A stretch of DNA of 64,000 nt from Lederbergia citri (GTDB lineage Bacteria; Bacillota; Bacilli; Bacillales; Bacillaceae_C). Below, one piece after another: positions 31,040 through 41,116 of the stretch (positions are counted from its first letter, which is position 1; each line of letters starts with the position of its first letter). The notes beneath the pieces were generated by a model. It saw only the letters and a list, made by a program, of their open reading frames with translations. It made no database searches and was not told the origin of the DNA. Position numbers and translations under genes: made by a program. The DNA is taken from the NCBI RefSeq assembly GCF_018343625.1, contig NZ_JAGYPG010000001.1, positions 1,313,411 through 1,377,410 of the forward strand, written 5' to 3'.

Positions 31040-31073
31040 ACTTGTAAAGGTTTTGACAATAAATTTTATTTTT

Positions 31074-31210
31074 AGAAAGGCATAGGAGCTGTAGCTAGAC
31101 AAGAAAAGCGTAAGCGAGTTGTCCATAGACGTACAGGACTACAGGATTTGACTTATCTTATTGAAAAGAACACGAAGCTTGCTAATCGATGGCAGTTTTC
31201 TTTTGACATA
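31074..31210. repeat. Degenerate copy of dispersed intergenic repeat
   Basis: GGAGCTGTAGCTAGACAAGAAAAGCGTAAGCG joins the right-end word (GGAGCTAGACA) directly to the left-end word (AAAAGCGTAAGCG), then ATAGACGTACAGGACTACAGGATTTGACTTATC and AACACGAAG follow. It resembles two partial copies head to tail. Confidence 0.6.
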
Positions 31211-31245
31211 AAAAGAGATAAATTGACAAAATCTTAAAAATAGGA

Positions 31246-31296
31246 AGGCTGCCCCATTGGCCAAACCTTTAAAAGGAAAGGTTTCGGGACAGCCAA
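31246..31296 (-). terminator. Terminator of recJ-apt
   Basis: Minus strand GGCTGTCCCGAAACCTTT pairs with AAAGGTTTGGCC..GGGGCAGCC (interrupted stem), followed by TTCCTATTTTT, 5 nt after the apt stop. Confidence 0.7.
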
Positions 31297-31300
31297 AATG

Positions 31301-31813
31301 TTAGAATGACATTAATGATAGAATGTCGTAACCGTCCAATTTTTCTCTTCCATTTAGATAGGAAAGTTCGATAAGAAATGCAATTCCCGCTACAATCCCT
31401 CCAAGTCTTTCAACAAGTTCTATTGTAGCTTCAATGGTGCCGCCAGTCGCAAGTAAATCATCTGTAATAAGTACTCTCTGCCCAGGCTTAATTGCATCCT
31501 TATGTATTGTGAGAGCATCTTTCCCATACTCTTTTCCATAGTTTGCTTTTATTGTTTCACGAGGCAGTTTGCCCTCTTTTCGAACAGGTGCGAACCCTAC
31601 TCCTAGCGCATACGCCACTGGACATCCGATGATAAAACCTCTTGCTTCAGGCCCTACAACAAGATCGATTTGCTTTTCATTGGCATATTCGACGATTTGA
31701 TCGGTTGCATAATGATATGCTTCCCCATGATCCATTAACGTTGTAATATCCTTAAAAAGGATTCCTTCCTTAGGCCAATCAGGAACAATTGTAATATATT
31801 GTTTCAAATCCAT
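31301..31813 (-). CDS. apt: Adenine phosphoribosyltransferase
   Basis: 170-aa salvage enzyme making AMP from adenine and PRPP. Conserved [28 protein letters not shown] and the PRPP-binding [13 protein letters not shown] are visible. ATG at 31813 overlaps the last codons of recJ by 10 nt, with GAGGAGG inside recJ. The recJ-apt-relA neighbourhood is conserved in Bacillus, placing purine salvage beside (p)ppGpp metabolism. Confidence 0.96.
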   Translation of the reverse strand: MDLKQYITIVPDWPKEGILFKDITTLMDHGEAYHYATDQIVEYANEKQIDLVVGPEARGFIIGCPVAYALGVGFAPVRKEGKLPRETIKANYGKEYGKDALTIHKDAIKPGQRVLITDDLLATGGTIEATIELVERLGGIVAGIAFLIELSYLNGREKLDGYDILSLMSF

Positions 31814-34149
31814 GCTTTTGTTTCCTCCTCATTAGGCACTTTATGTGCCAACCTTTCATCGAACCACGATTTTAATTCCACAATCGATGAAAATAACAGT
31901 AATTTTTCAATTGAAATTTCCTCTTGTTTTCTACGATATGTTGATGAATCTGTTAAATCTTTTTTTTGTTTTTCTGGATTAATCGTAATCAATCCATCCT
32001 TTATTGTAACAAAATTTAATTCAAAAAACACTTGTGACATAAACATAATAGTGTCAACTGACCAGCCACGATGTTTGGCAAGTTCCTCTCCAAATTTATT
32101 TACATCAAAGCTTTGTCTTTTTAAAAGAAATGCATAATACCATTTAAAATGTTCTCTTGTTGGAAGAATAGTAAAGTATTGTGTTTCTTCATGATAAAAA
32201 TGTGCATATATCCGATCAGGCAACTTTCCTCTAATCAGAGAATCCAATATATCTAATTCAAGAGGCAGATCAAATAATACAATTTGTTTTCCATTTATAT
32301 CTACTTTACTAGCTTCCTCTTTATTTCTAATTAATAAAGTATTAGGAAGTTCTCTAAATTTATTCAAATACTGTTCCGAAAAAATAATGAACGTCTTTGT
32401 TGGGTCAGTCAAATCTAGTTGCTTATGACCCCTTATATCAAAAAGCTGCCATTCATAAACGGCTATGTCTTTCATCATAATTTGTGGTTTTCTCATATTA
32501 TTCCATTCATTTATGGAAAGTTCTCCAATAACGGATATTTTTGCATCTGCTGAAATTTCATCAGCTAAGTGCCCTATATTAAACCCCACACCATCTAGTA
32601 AGTTACCTGGCTTTTCCAGGGTTAGTTTTAAATGGGTCTTATTAGCTCCAATTTTTCTAATGCCAGTTGCAAGCGTACTTTTAATCATCACTTTAGGCTT
32701 GGGATTTCCCATACCGTATGGAGCAAGTAAATCCAATTGTCCAATCGTATCAACAGTTACTTCATCTATATCAAGTGCTGCATCCACTTCAGTCACTGGA
32801 ATAAAGTCATCAGCAGAAAGTTGATTTTTACACGCTTCATTTAATTCTTGCCGTAAAGAATCAACATCCTCAATATTTAAAGTCATGCCAGCTGCCATTG
32901 GATGTCCGCCAAAGTGAGGAAGTAAGTGGGAAAGTGCAGATAAATTTTTATATAAATCAAATCCAAGGATACTTCTAGCAGAACCTTTCGCTAACCCAGA
33001 CATTTTATCATAGCTCAAAACGATAGCCGGTCTATAATAACGATCTACTAATCTAGAAGCAACTATCCCAATGACTCCAGCACTCCAACCTTCTTTTCCA
33101 ATAACAATAACGCTATTTTCGCTTAGAGGAAAATCTCTCTCAACCATAGCAACCGCTTCATTCGTTATTTCTGTAACAGTTTGTTGGCGCTCTTTATTCA
33201 TAAAATCTATTTCTTCCGCTAATTGCGCAGCCATTTCCATATCAGTGGTCCTTAATAATTCAACCGCTGGAGCTGCATGATCGATGCGACCTGCCGCATT
33301 TAATCTAGGTCCTATTGCAAACCCAACCGTTTCCTCATTAATTTCCGATAATTTTGTTCCTGATATTTTACATAAGGCTTGAATTCCTAGCCGACTGGAA
33401 TACAATAATTTTTTTAAACCTTCCTTGACAAGAAGACGATTTTCTCCATGCAATGGCACCAAATCTGCGATTGTACCAATTGCAACAATATCAAGCAATT
33501 CTTTAGGGAGGTCATTATTAATAGCGTGTGCAAGTTTAAATGCGACTCCTACACCCGCAAGATCAGAAAATGGATATTGAGTATGAGGAAGTTTAGGATG
33601 AATAATAGCGAACGCTTCTGGGAGTGTATTTCCAGGCTCATGATGATCCGTAATAATGACGTCCATGCCAAGTTCATTCGCCAGCTTTACTTCGTTGAGC
33701 GCTGAAATTCCTGTATCTACTGTAATAATTAACTTAATTCCTTGCTTACTAGCCTCCCTGAATGCATTTTCATTTGGACCATATCCTTCAGTAAAACGAT
33801 TAGGTATGTAATATGTAACATTTGCATTCATTTTTGTCAGAATATCCATCATGACGGTAGTACTTGTTACACCATCAGCATCGTAATCTCCGAAAATCAA
33901 TATCGGTTCCTTCGATTCAATCGCATCCCTAATTCTTCTTACAGCCTTTTCCATATCTTCAAATAAATAAGGATCATGAAAATTTTCACTTTCTGTAAAT
34001 AAAAAGCTTCTTGCTTGATCTACATTTGTAATTCCACGATTCATAAGCAATGAAGCTAAGAGTGGAGTTATATTTAATTGTTCTGCAAATTCACTAGCGG
34101 TTTTATTATTCGTATTTTTAACAATCCACCGTGTTTTGGGATTAAGCAT
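31804..34149 (-). CDS. recJ: Single-stranded-DNA-specific 5'-3' exonuclease RecJ
   Basis: 781-aa DHH/DHHA1 phosphoesterase degrading 5' ssDNA in recombination and repair. Motifs: [12 protein letters not shown] (about residue 83), [16 protein letters not shown] (DHH), then NAAGRIDHA and [10 protein letters not shown] of DHHA1, an OB-fold (about 460-560), and the Firmicute-specific C-terminal extension (about 570-780). The Gram-positive length is normal. ATG at 34149 follows GAGGTG; the GTG at 34155 is within the site. Confidence 0.95.
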   Translation of the reverse strand: MLNPKTRWIVKNTNNKTASEFAEQLNITPLLASLLMNRGITNVDQARSFLFTESENFHDPYLFEDMEKAVRRIRDAIESKEPILIFGDYDADGVTSTTVMMDILTKMNANVTYYIPNRFTEGYGPNENAFREASKQGIKLIITVDTGISALNEVKLANELGMDVIITDHHEPGNTLPEAFAIIHPKLPHTQYPFSDLAGVGVAFKLAHAINNDLPKELLDIVAIGTIADLVPLHGENRLLVKEGLKKLLYSSRLGIQALCKISGTKLSEINEETVGFAIGPRLNAAGRIDHAAPAVELLRTTDMEMAAQLAEEIDFMNKERQQTVTEITNEAVAMVERDFPLSENSVIVIGKEGWSAGVIGIVASRLVDRYYRPAIVLSYDKMSGLAKGSARSILGFDLYKNLSALSHLLPHFGGHPMAAGMTLNIEDVDSLRQELNEACKNQLSADDFIPVTEVDAALDIDEVTVDTIGQLDLLAPYGMGNPKPKVMIKSTLATGIRKIGANKTHLKLTLEKPGNLLDGVGFNIGHLADEISADAKISVIGELSINEWNNMRKPQIMMKDIAVYEWQLFDIRGHKQLDLTDPTKTFIIFSEQYLNKFRELPNTLLIRNKEEASKVDINGKQIVLFDLPLELDILDSLIRGKLPDRIYAHFYHEETQYFTILPTREHFKWYYAFLLKRQSFDVNKFGEELAKHRGWSVDTIMFMSQVFFELNFVTIKDGLITINPEKQKKDLTDSSTYRRKQEEISIEKLLLFSSIVELKSWFDERLAHKVPNEEETKAWI

Positions 34150-34167
34150 GTGCACACCTCACTAAAG

Positions 34168-35079
34168 TTAAAGACTTCCATTTTTATCATCTTGGTGATC
34201 GGGATTAATATGAACAAAAACATTATGGACGTCTGGATGATCCATAAGTTTTGATTTTACTTTTTTACCGATCTCATGACCTTCTTTCACGGTAATGTCA
34301 GGATCTACGGATATTTTTAAGTCAATAATAACATAATATCCATGTTCTCTTGCATGAAGTTCACCAATTTCTCTCACTTCTGGTACAGATGCAACGATTT
34401 TTCTAAATACGGTTGTATCTTCTTTATGAAGAACATGATCAAGAGTGTTATGGATTGAATCTGCACCGAGTTTCCATGCCATTTTTAATACAAGTATGGA
34501 AACGACAATGCCCGCTACTGGATCGCCAAACTCTAGCCAATGAACATTGAATTTTTTACCTAAAATGGATGCACCAATCCCTATAAGGGCCGCAATCGAA
34601 GAATACACATCCGACCTATGTTCAAATGCATTTACAATTAAGGCATCGCTGTTTAATTTTTTTCCTAAACGATATTTATATCGAAAAAGTGCTTCTTTAA
34701 CTACGATTGAAAAAATAACAGCGTATATTGCAATGCCTCCGGGTACCTCTACCTTAGAAAATAAAGCGGTAATTGAGGATTTACCAATTTGAAGTCCAGC
34801 TATGAAAAGAATAACAGCCACGATAATGGCGGCAATGGATTCTGCCTTTCCATGCCCGTAAGGATGATCTTCATCTGGCGGACGCTTTGCTGCACGAAGG
34901 CCAATATATACAGCAAGTGACCCAGCAATATCTGATGCCGAATGAACTGCATCCGCGATTAACGCCTTACTATTCGCCTTTATACCTATAAATCCTTTTA
35001 CGATCGTTAATACAATATTAACAATGATCCCTAGCCATGCGGCAAATTCTGCTTGTTTAAAACGGTCATCCTGCTTCAT
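34168..35079 (-). CDS. Cation diffusion facilitator family transporter
   Basis: 303-aa metal/proton antiporter with six helices and a C-terminal cytoplasmic metallochaperone-like domain (from about 210; HAREHGYYVIIDLKI). The ligand pair in helix 2 is His46/Asp50 (DAVHSASD). In helix 5 the expected His is Glu153 (FEHRSD, with His154 and Asp157 nearby). The conserved DHPYGHGKAE precedes helix 3. B. subtilis relatives MneP and MneS export Mn2+, but the substrate here cannot be fixed by sequence. It sits between recJ and secDF, where B. subtilis has yrvD-yrvC. Confidence 0.9.
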   Translation of the reverse strand: MKQDDRFKQAEFAAWLGIIVNIVLTIVKGFIGIKANSKALIADAVHSASDIAGSLAVYIGLRAAKRPPDEDHPYGHGKAESIAAIIVAVILFIAGLQIGKSSITALFSKVEVPGGIAIYAVIFSIVVKEALFRYKYRLGKKLNSDALIVNAFEHRSDVYSSIAALIGIGASILGKKFNVHWLEFGDPVAGIVVSILVLKMAWKLGADSIHNTLDHVLHKEDTTVFRKIVASVPEVREIGELHAREHGYYVIIDLKISVDPDITVKEGHEIGKKVKSKLMDHPDVHNVFVHINPDHQDDKNGSL

Positions 35080-35133
35080 TGCTAGCTCCTTTTTCCGTCT
35101 GTATTTCTACATGTAGTATCGGACTTTATCGGC

Positions 35134-35168
35134 AAAAACAACCGCAGAAATTCTGCGGTTGTTTTTTT
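35134..35168. terminator. Strong bidirectional terminator upstream of the CDF gene
   Basis: AACAACCGCAGAA / TTCTGCGGTTGTT perfect stem with A-run and T-run on opposite sides; it ends the secDF transcript on the minus strand. Confidence 0.9.
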
Positions 35169-35181
35169 GTTTTAGCGCTGC

Positions 35182-35346
35182 ACTTTTCCTTGTCTAGCTC
35201 CTACGCCTATCGACTAGCAAACTTCTTGTCCTATCCCTACGATAAGTCAACATCGATTCGTCCTACCGGACTCATCGTGTTTCCTTTATCTCAGTCAGAG
35301 GCCCTGAAGTTTGTACGTCGATAAACAGGCGCTTACGCTTTTCTTT
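35182..35346. repeat. Dispersed intergenic repeat copy, inverted orientation
   Basis: Reads on the minus strand: GAAAAGCGTAAGCGCCTGTT, GTCGATAAAC region, GAGATAAAGGAAACACG (complement of 35276-35292, exact), CGATGTTGACTTATCGTAGG (exact match to the 7225-7700 copy), ending GGAGCTAGACAAGGAAAAG. It abuts the secDF stop codon and lies between it and the terminator. Confidence 0.85.
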
Positions 35347-37612
35347 ACACTTGTGGTTCATCCGACCATTTCTTTTTCTCTTTCACAGTGTTTATCGGGC
35401 CATTTTTCCTGAGCTCTCTCACTTTTAAATCATACCACCACTGTGCCGAAATGAAGATCGAAGAATACGTTCCGGCAAGAAGTCCAACGAGTAATGCAAT
35501 TGAAAAGTTTCGAATAGATTCACTTCCTAATATTAGCAATGCAACTACAGTGATGATGACTGTCAAAACAGTGTTGATCGAACGAGTCAATGTTTGACGC
35601 AAGCCCTTATTTACTACGTCAGCAATGTCTTGTTCTGTTTTTAAACGTTTTTTTGCAGTCATGTTTTCTCGAATACGATCAAACGTAACAATTGTATCGT
35701 TTATCGAATAACCAACAATGGTCAAGACTGCAGCGATAAAGGTCAGGTCTACTTCTAGCCTTGTTAAACTAAAGAAAGCGACGATAAAAAATGCATCATG
35801 TAAAAGACCAAGTACAGAAGTTAGTCCCATTGCATATTCAAAGCGGAAAGAAACGTAAATAATGATCCCGATTGCTGCAAACAACAAAGCGTAAAATGCA
35901 TTCTTCACTAATTCTTTCCCGACAGTTGAAGACACGGTGCTCACGTTAGGCTCTGAACCATATTTATCGGAAAAATGTGTTTTAAATTTAGCAATTTCGT
36001 TTTTGTTGAAAACACCTTTATACCGTGCAACTCCTATTTCATTTTGCGCTCCTGCCAGTACTATATCATCTGTCGGAAAACCTATTTCGGTAAGTTCGGA
36101 TTTCACTTGTTCTGTTGTCAAAGTCTTACCTGCATTAATTTCAACGCGAGTTCCACTAGAGAAATCAATCCCTAAATTTAATCTAAAAATTCCTAAGATG
36201 ATGGCCCCGCTTAATATTAAAACAGTAGAAAATACATAGAATTTCTTCCGATGCTTTACAAAATCGAACTTATCAAAGCGGGTTGGTAAGTCGTGTGTAG
36301 TCTTATTATCCGACAGTGCATAAATTTCTGAGCGTTTTATACCAAACCAACCTGGTAGATCTTTTAAGAAACGGCTATTCACCCATAAACCTAGTAATAA
36401 TCTAGATCCAAATACTGCTGTGAAAAAGCTCATCAAGATACTAATAATAAGCATTGTCGCAAACCCTTTTACAGAGCTTGTCCCAAAATAGAATAAAACA
36501 ACTCCTGCTAATAAAGTAGTGATGTTAGCATCAAAAATTGCGACAAAGGAAGATTTATTTCCAGCCTCAAATGCAGATTTTATCGATCTTCCAACCTTAA
36601 TTTCTTCTTTAATCCGCTCGTATGTTAAAATATTCGCATCAACCGCCATTCCGACCCCAAGAATTAAAGCGGCAATACCCGGTAAGGTCAAAACACCATT
36701 TATTAAATCAAAAATAAGTAAAATCAAGAAAATGTAAATGGAAAGGGTGATTGTTGCAATAACCCCTGGAAAACGATAATAAGCAATCATGAAAAGGAAA
36801 ATAATTGCAATTCCTAAAATTCCAGCTTGTATCGTTTTATTAAGTGCTTGTTCACCAAACTGCGCACCAACTGATGTTGAATACACTTCTTTTAATTTGA
36901 CCGGAAGAGCCCCAGCATTTAAAAGATTTGCAAGGTTTTCTGCTTCTTTTTGTGTAAAATGCCCTTCTATTGTAACTTCTGTTGTATTAAAAACCTCATT
37001 AACATTTGGTGCTGAAAGCATTTTGGGATTACCGTTCGCTACGGCATCTTTATAAGAATCTACACCTTCTTCAAAATCCAGCCAAATGACTAACTGATTA
37101 TTTGGAGCCATATCCACAATTTTCTTTGTTACATCTCTAAATTTCTTTCGATCTTTTAATTCAACTGATACAATCGGCTGATTATTTCTGGAAGAAATAG
37201 TTGCCTTTGCTCCGCCTTCCTTTAAATCCGTTCCGGAAAGCATTAAGTTGTCATTGACATCGCGGAATGATAAAGTTGCCGTCGTACCTAGCGTTTCCCT
37301 AGCCTGATTTTGATCTTCTACACCAGGAAGCTGTACCCGAATACGGTCTGTACCTTCTATTTGAATATTTGGTTCACTTACACCAATGACATTAATTCGA
37401 TTATTAAGAGCTTCTGTTGTATGTACAAGAGTATCTCTATCAATTTTTTGATTTTTATTTACTGGCTTAACATCATAAAGAACTTCGAAACCACCTTGAA
37501 GATCAAGTCCTAGTTTAATTTTTTTGAGAATAGGATTTGTCGTAGTCCCGATTAAGCTTGCCATCAAAATGATAATAAGAAAAAAAGCTACTATTCTGCT
37601 TCGTTTAACCAT
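35345..37612 (-). CDS. secDF: Protein translocase subunit SecDF (fused)
   Basis: 755-aa fusion of SecD and SecF, twelve helices, which uses the proton gradient to help pull secreted proteins out after SecA. The SecD half: large extracytoplasmic P1 domain (about 30-250) and LTLPGIAALILGVGMAVDANILTYERIKEE; the SecF half starts at about 430 with FRLNLGIDFSSGTRVEI and has DLTFIAAVLTIVGYSINDTIVTFDRIREN. Length and fusion match B. subtilis SecDF. ATG at 37612 follows GGGGG at about 11 bases. Confidence 0.96.
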   Translation of the reverse strand: MVKRSRIVAFFLIIILMASLIGTTTNPILKKIKLGLDLQGGFEVLYDVKPVNKNQKIDRDTLVHTTEALNNRINVIGVSEPNIQIEGTDRIRVQLPGVEDQNQARETLGTTATLSFRDVNDNLMLSGTDLKEGGAKATISSRNNQPIVSVELKDRKKFRDVTKKIVDMAPNNQLVIWLDFEEGVDSYKDAVANGNPKMLSAPNVNEVFNTTEVTIEGHFTQKEAENLANLLNAGALPVKLKEVYSTSVGAQFGEQALNKTIQAGILGIAIIFLFMIAYYRFPGVIATITLSIYIFLILLIFDLINGVLTLPGIAALILGVGMAVDANILTYERIKEEIKVGRSIKSAFEAGNKSSFVAIFDANITTLLAGVVLFYFGTSSVKGFATMLIISILMSFFTAVFGSRLLLGLWVNSRFLKDLPGWFGIKRSEIYALSDNKTTHDLPTRFDKFDFVKHRKKFYVFSTVLILSGAIILGIFRLNLGIDFSSGTRVEINAGKTLTTEQVKSELTEIGFPTDDIVLAGAQNEIGVARYKGVFNKNEIAKFKTHFSDKYGSEPNVSTVSSTVGKELVKNAFYALLFAAIGIIIYVSFRFEYAMGLTSVLGLLHDAFFIVAFFSLTRLEVDLTFIAAVLTIVGYSINDTIVTFDRIRENMTAKKRLKTEQDIADVVNKGLRQTLTRSINTVLTVIITVVALLILGSESIRNFSIALLVGLLAGTYSSIFISAQWWYDLKVRELRKNGPINTVKEKKKWSDEPQV

Positions 37613-37738
37613 TACTTATAGTTCCCCCTTGTCAATGATGAACATTGAACGTATGCATTAAAAGTTTTACATTTTTTCCTAGTTGATATATAACCTTTCC
37701 TCATTATGAAGCAGTTAAAAAGCAGTGTCAATGTATCA

Positions 37739-38053
37739 CTATTTATCTTTTGGAAGTAGTAATTCTTGTAATTCTACACTATCCAAATCAGAAAACCAAT
37801 CTTGCGATTTATAAGCTTCGACAGTGGCATAATTCATATACTCGCCAACCTTCAGTGATAACACATCTGAAACCAATTCATAAACCCTTATCCCCTCTTT
37901 AGGTTTTCTCCACTTTTTTTTCGTTAAAAAAGTCCAAATATCTTCAATTTTAATTTCACCATATCCGAGTACAGTAAATTCTTCGGCTTTACTAGATAAT
38001 GCAGGTGTTAACATATGAAAATATGATTCATAAGGGTGTTGAGAAGTGTCCAT
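37739..38053 (-). CDS. comN: Post-transcriptional regulator ComN
   Basis: 104-aa protein of the ComN (YrzD) family, which in B. subtilis controls comE mRNA localisation and interacts with DivIVA. Core: FHMLTPALSSKAEEFTVLGYGEI, DIWTFLTKKKWRKPKEGIRVYELVSDVLSLKVGEYMNYATVEAY, ending DLDSVELQELL. The start is the second of two adjacent ATGs (38053), seven bases after AAGGCGG. It is divergent from spoVB, as in B. subtilis. Confidence 0.88.
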   Translation of the reverse strand: MDTSQHPYESYFHMLTPALSSKAEEFTVLGYGEIKIEDIWTFLTKKKWRKPKEGIRVYELVSDVLSLKVGEYMNYATVEAYKSQDWFSDLDSVELQELLLPKDK

Positions 38054-38100
38054 CATTAAACCGCCTTCCAATAATTTATCAATCGATAAGTGACAACTTG

Positions 38101-38130
38101 TCATGCTTTGTCCACTTCATTGCATATACT
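38101..38130 (+). promoter_or_regulatory. Candidate sigma-E promoter of spoVB
   Basis: TCATGCT (38101-38107), 15-nt spacer, CATATACT (38123-38130), compared with sigma-E consensus KMATATT-N14/15-CATACAMT: 5/7 and 7/8 matches. It lies 45 nt before the spoVB start. spoVB is sigma-E dependent in B. subtilis. Confidence 0.65.
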
Positions 38131-38174
38131 TCATTGTAATCGATTGATAGTGATTTGAGAAGGCAGGGACAAAA

Positions 38175-39722
38175 ATGACTAAGTTTTTAAGAGGAACCAT
38201 TATATTAATGGCTGCTGGACTTATAACTAGACTTCTTGGTTTCATTAATAGAATTGTAATCGCGAGAATGATTGGCGCTGAAGGTGTAGGATTATTTATG
38301 ATGTCTTTTCCTACCCTTATCCTCGTTATTACATTAACACAAATGGGGTTGCCTGTTGCTATTTCAAAGGCTGTTGCGGAAGCAGAAGCTAGAGGGGACA
38401 GGAAAAAAATAAAGAAAATACTTGCTGTTTCTCTAGCTGTTACGGGGACCTTATCCATTATTTTTACGCCAGCATTAATATTACTGGCACCGTATTTATC
38501 AAAGGCACTTTTTACAGATCCTAGAACGTATTATCCTTTAGTCGCCATTTCTCCTATTATTCCAATTGTGGCCGTTTCGTCTGTTATTAGGGGTTACTTT
38601 CAAGGAAAACAAAATATGAAACCTGCTGCAATTTCTCAGGTGATTGAGCAAGTTGTCAGGATTGCATTAATTGCATTTTTTGCAAAGAAATTTTTACCAT
38701 TAGGAATTGAATACGCTGCTGCAGCTGCAATGGTTGCATCGGTCCTAGGGGAATTTGCATCCCTCGCCTATTTATTTATGATGTTCAAAGTAAAGAAAAA
38801 GTTCCCAATCCGAAAAAACTTTTTCAAATCAGTGAAATCTGGAAGACAAACTTTAAATGAATTAATGGATGTCGCTTTACCTGCTACGGGAAGCAGGATG
38901 ATTGGGTCGCTTGCCTGGTTTTTTGAACCGATTGTAGTCTCTCATAGTTTACTTTTAGCGGGAGTTGCAGCAGGTGTAGCGACGAAGCAATATGGGCTGT
39001 TGACTGGATATGCACTTCCTTTACTTATGCTGCCATCTTTCGTCACTTATTCACTTTCCACTTCCCTCGTACCTGCCATTAGTGAAGCAAATGCCTATCG
39101 TAACTATAAACTTGTAGAACACAGACTGCAGCAAGCATTAAGGTTTGCTCTTCTAACAGGTGGACTAGCCGTCGTCGTTTTATTCGTATTTGCCAAGCCA
39201 CTCATGACATTAATGTATGGGTCACCAGACGGCTTCGGATTTATTAAATTAATGGCTCCTTTTTTTATATTCCATTACTACCAAGGGCCCTTGCAGGCTA
39301 TTCTTCAGGCATTGGATTTAGCAAGGGCAGCAATGGTTAATAGTCTTATTGGAGCTGTATTTAAAATTGTAATTATTTTCGCTTTTGCTTCTCAACCACA
39401 ATTTGGAATAAATGGGGCAGCTTTAGGTATTGCAGCAGGTACTGTTCTCGTTACAATGCTCCACTTCGCTACAGTATTGAAAAAAATACAATTTACCATA
39501 TATTTATTGGACTATGTAAGATTTATCTTAACAACTGTTCTTGCTGGAATTGCAGGAAAAATTTATTACAATACAACACTTATAGATAGTCCTGAAAAAA
39601 TTCGTCTACTGGCTGGAATTAGTGTTATCACCGTGTCATATCTGTTCCTTTCAATTTTGTTTAAGTTATTAAAGAAAAGTGATTTATTAAGGATTCCTTT
39701 CATCAATCGTTTTATTCGTTAA
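38175..39722 (+). CDS. spoVB: Stage V sporulation protein B (MOP-family lipid flippase)
   Basis: 515-aa polytopic protein with about fourteen helices of the MATE/MOP flippase fold, thought to move lipid II for spore cortex synthesis across the mother-cell-side membrane. The N-terminus FLRGTIILMAAGLITRLLGFINRIVIARMIGAEGVGLFMM and TQMGLPVAISKAVAEAEARGD are diagnostic. ATG at 38175 follows GAAGGCAGGG. The sigma-E-like promoter fits mother-cell expression. Confidence 0.94.
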   Translation: MTKFLRGTIILMAAGLITRLLGFINRIVIARMIGAEGVGLFMMSFPTLILVITLTQMGLPVAISKAVAEAEARGDRKKIKKILAVSLAVTGTLSIIFTPALILLAPYLSKALFTDPRTYYPLVAISPIIPIVAVSSVIRGYFQGKQNMKPAAISQVIEQVVRIALIAFFAKKFLPLGIEYAAAAAMVASVLGEFASLAYLFMMFKVKKKFPIRKNFFKSVKSGRQTLNELMDVALPATGSRMIGSLAWFFEPIVVSHSLLLAGVAAGVATKQYGLLTGYALPLLMLPSFVTYSLSTSLVPAISEANAYRNYKLVEHRLQQALRFALLTGGLAVVVLFVFAKPLMTLMYGSPDGFGFIKLMAPFFIFHYYQGPLQAILQALDLARAAMVNSLIGAVFKIVIIFAFASQPQFGINGAALGIAAGTVLVTMLHFATVLKKIQFTIYLLDYVRFILTTVLAGIAGKIYYNTTLIDSPEKIRLLAGISVITVSYLFLSILFKLLKKSDLLRIPFINRFIR

Positions 39723-39733
39723 CTTTTATTAGG

Positions 39734-40378
39734 TTAATCGATGTAATCAATGAAAAATTTCCCATCTTGAAAACTACAAAAAGAGATTTTATCAATTTGT
39801 GTATGTCCACGATCATTCAGTTCTTTTGTAAGCCAAGCTTCATCCTTCTGCATTTGGTCTAAATGGTCTTGCTGAATTTTTCCATTTAATATAATTGGAA
39901 GAGTATACGTAGCCGGTTTCTTTTTATTAGATTTTTTGATAATCGAAAGCTCTCCGGAAGTTTCAAGTATGGCAAATTCTACATCTGCAATATTCGTTAT
40001 ATCTTTCGTTCTAAGCTGCATGAGTAAATCATCAAAATTGTAGCGTAGTTTCTTCATTATATTTTCATCTATTTTTCCGTTTTTTATGATTAATGATGGT
40101 TTTCCGTCAATGATTTTCCTAAACTTTCTACTCTTTAATGATAAAAAAGCCATAAACATTTGAATTAACATAAGTACAGCCATCGGAACGAGCGTATGAA
40201 GAATGGGATCTTTATGTTGTTCAATTGCGATAACCGCCATTTCACCCAGCATAATAAATACAACAAGATCCAGTACACTCAACTCTCCTATTTCTCGTTT
40301 GCCCATAATCCTGAAAATAAAGAGAATTACTGCATACAAAAGAATCGTACGTAAAATGATGATAAAGAAATTTTCCAC
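39734..40378 (-). CDS. yrbG: DUF421 membrane protein YrbG
   Basis: 214 aa. Three N-terminal helices (about 5-25, 35-52, 58-78; includes GKREIGELSVLDLVVFIMLGEMAVIA, the DUF421 signature) and a soluble YetF-type alpha/beta domain (IIDGKPSLIIKNGKIDENIM; LRTKDITNIADVEFAILETSGELSI). Relatives include the spore germination proteins YetF/YdfS and germination-linked 5AF/2Duf proteins. The role of YrbG is not established. GTG at 40378; convergent with spoVB with 11 nt between stops. Confidence 0.88.
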   Translation of the reverse strand: MENFFIIILRTILLYAVILFIFRIMGKREIGELSVLDLVVFIMLGEMAVIAIEQHKDPILHTLVPMAVLMLIQMFMAFLSLKSRKFRKIIDGKPSLIIKNGKIDENIMKKLRYNFDDLLMQLRTKDITNIADVEFAILETSGELSIIKKSNKKKPATYTLPIILNGKIQQDHLDQMQKDEAWLTKELNDRGHTQIDKISFCSFQDGKFFIDYID

Positions 40379-40585
40379 TTCCTTTTTCCCTCCTCTTCAT
40401 TGCAACTTAGTATGTCCTATATAAATGAGAAAAATTGAGGAAAAAACATTCTAAAAACAAAGTAAATGAATAAGCATGTACAGAGATAGGTCAGTAGAGG
40501 AAAATGGAAGGAGTGTAGACGTATAGAAACAAAAAAAATTGGAGTATCCATTTTATATGGAGTCATTGCTATCTTACTTTTAGGT

Positions 40586-40909
40586 GTGATAACAAGCTTG
40601 ATATTTTCCCTCATCCTCAAATTTACTGATACCCAAGAAAAATCAATCAGCTTGCTGATCACCATTATTTCTTTCTTCTCAGTGTTTGCCGGTGGATTCG
40701 TTTGTGGGGGAAAAGGTAAACAAAAAGGGTGGTTAATAGGAGGATTAACTGGTCTTGTATACAGCCTCATCATTTTTATGTATCAATATTTAGGTCACAG
40801 TTCTGTATTCACATTAGAACAGTTAGTCTATCATATTTGCTATATCTTAACTGCTATGATGGGAGGAGTTCTAGGCGTAAATATATTGTCTGGACCAGTT
40901 CATAATTGA
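40586..40909 (+). CDS. yrzE: TIGR04086-family membrane protein (YrzE-like); true start uncertain
   Basis: At least 107 aa with four predicted helices; GGFVCGGKGKQKGWLIGGLTGLVYS is the family signature. GTG at 40586 is the first usual start codon, but it cuts off most of helix 1. The frame is open further upstream (VSILYGVIAILLLGVITSL), and a strong GGAAGGAG at 40505-40512 is followed nine bases on by ATA at 40523, not ATG. The gene therefore probably starts at 40523 with ATA (128 aa) or has lost its start codon. Function unknown; upstream of yajC as in B. subtilis. Confidence 0.78.
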   Translation: MITSLIFSLILKFTDTQEKSISLLITIISFFSVFAGGFVCGGKGKQKGWLIGGLTGLVYSLIIFMYQYLGHSSVFTLEQLVYHICYILTAMMGGVLGVNILSGPVHN

Positions 40910-41116
40910 AATTTAAACAATAATCAATCCATATAATTTATGGGAATACTTTATAAACCTTTTTAAAAGGGACTGGATTTATTATAAAAGAAAAATCAAT
41001 TCTTTCTGAAATCATCTATAACGGGGAAAATACCTTGTACCTCAAAACTAGTATTGCACAATACAGTGAGATTTTATAAAAATTAGAAGTGTGAAGTGGC
41101 TCCAATAACAATTATC

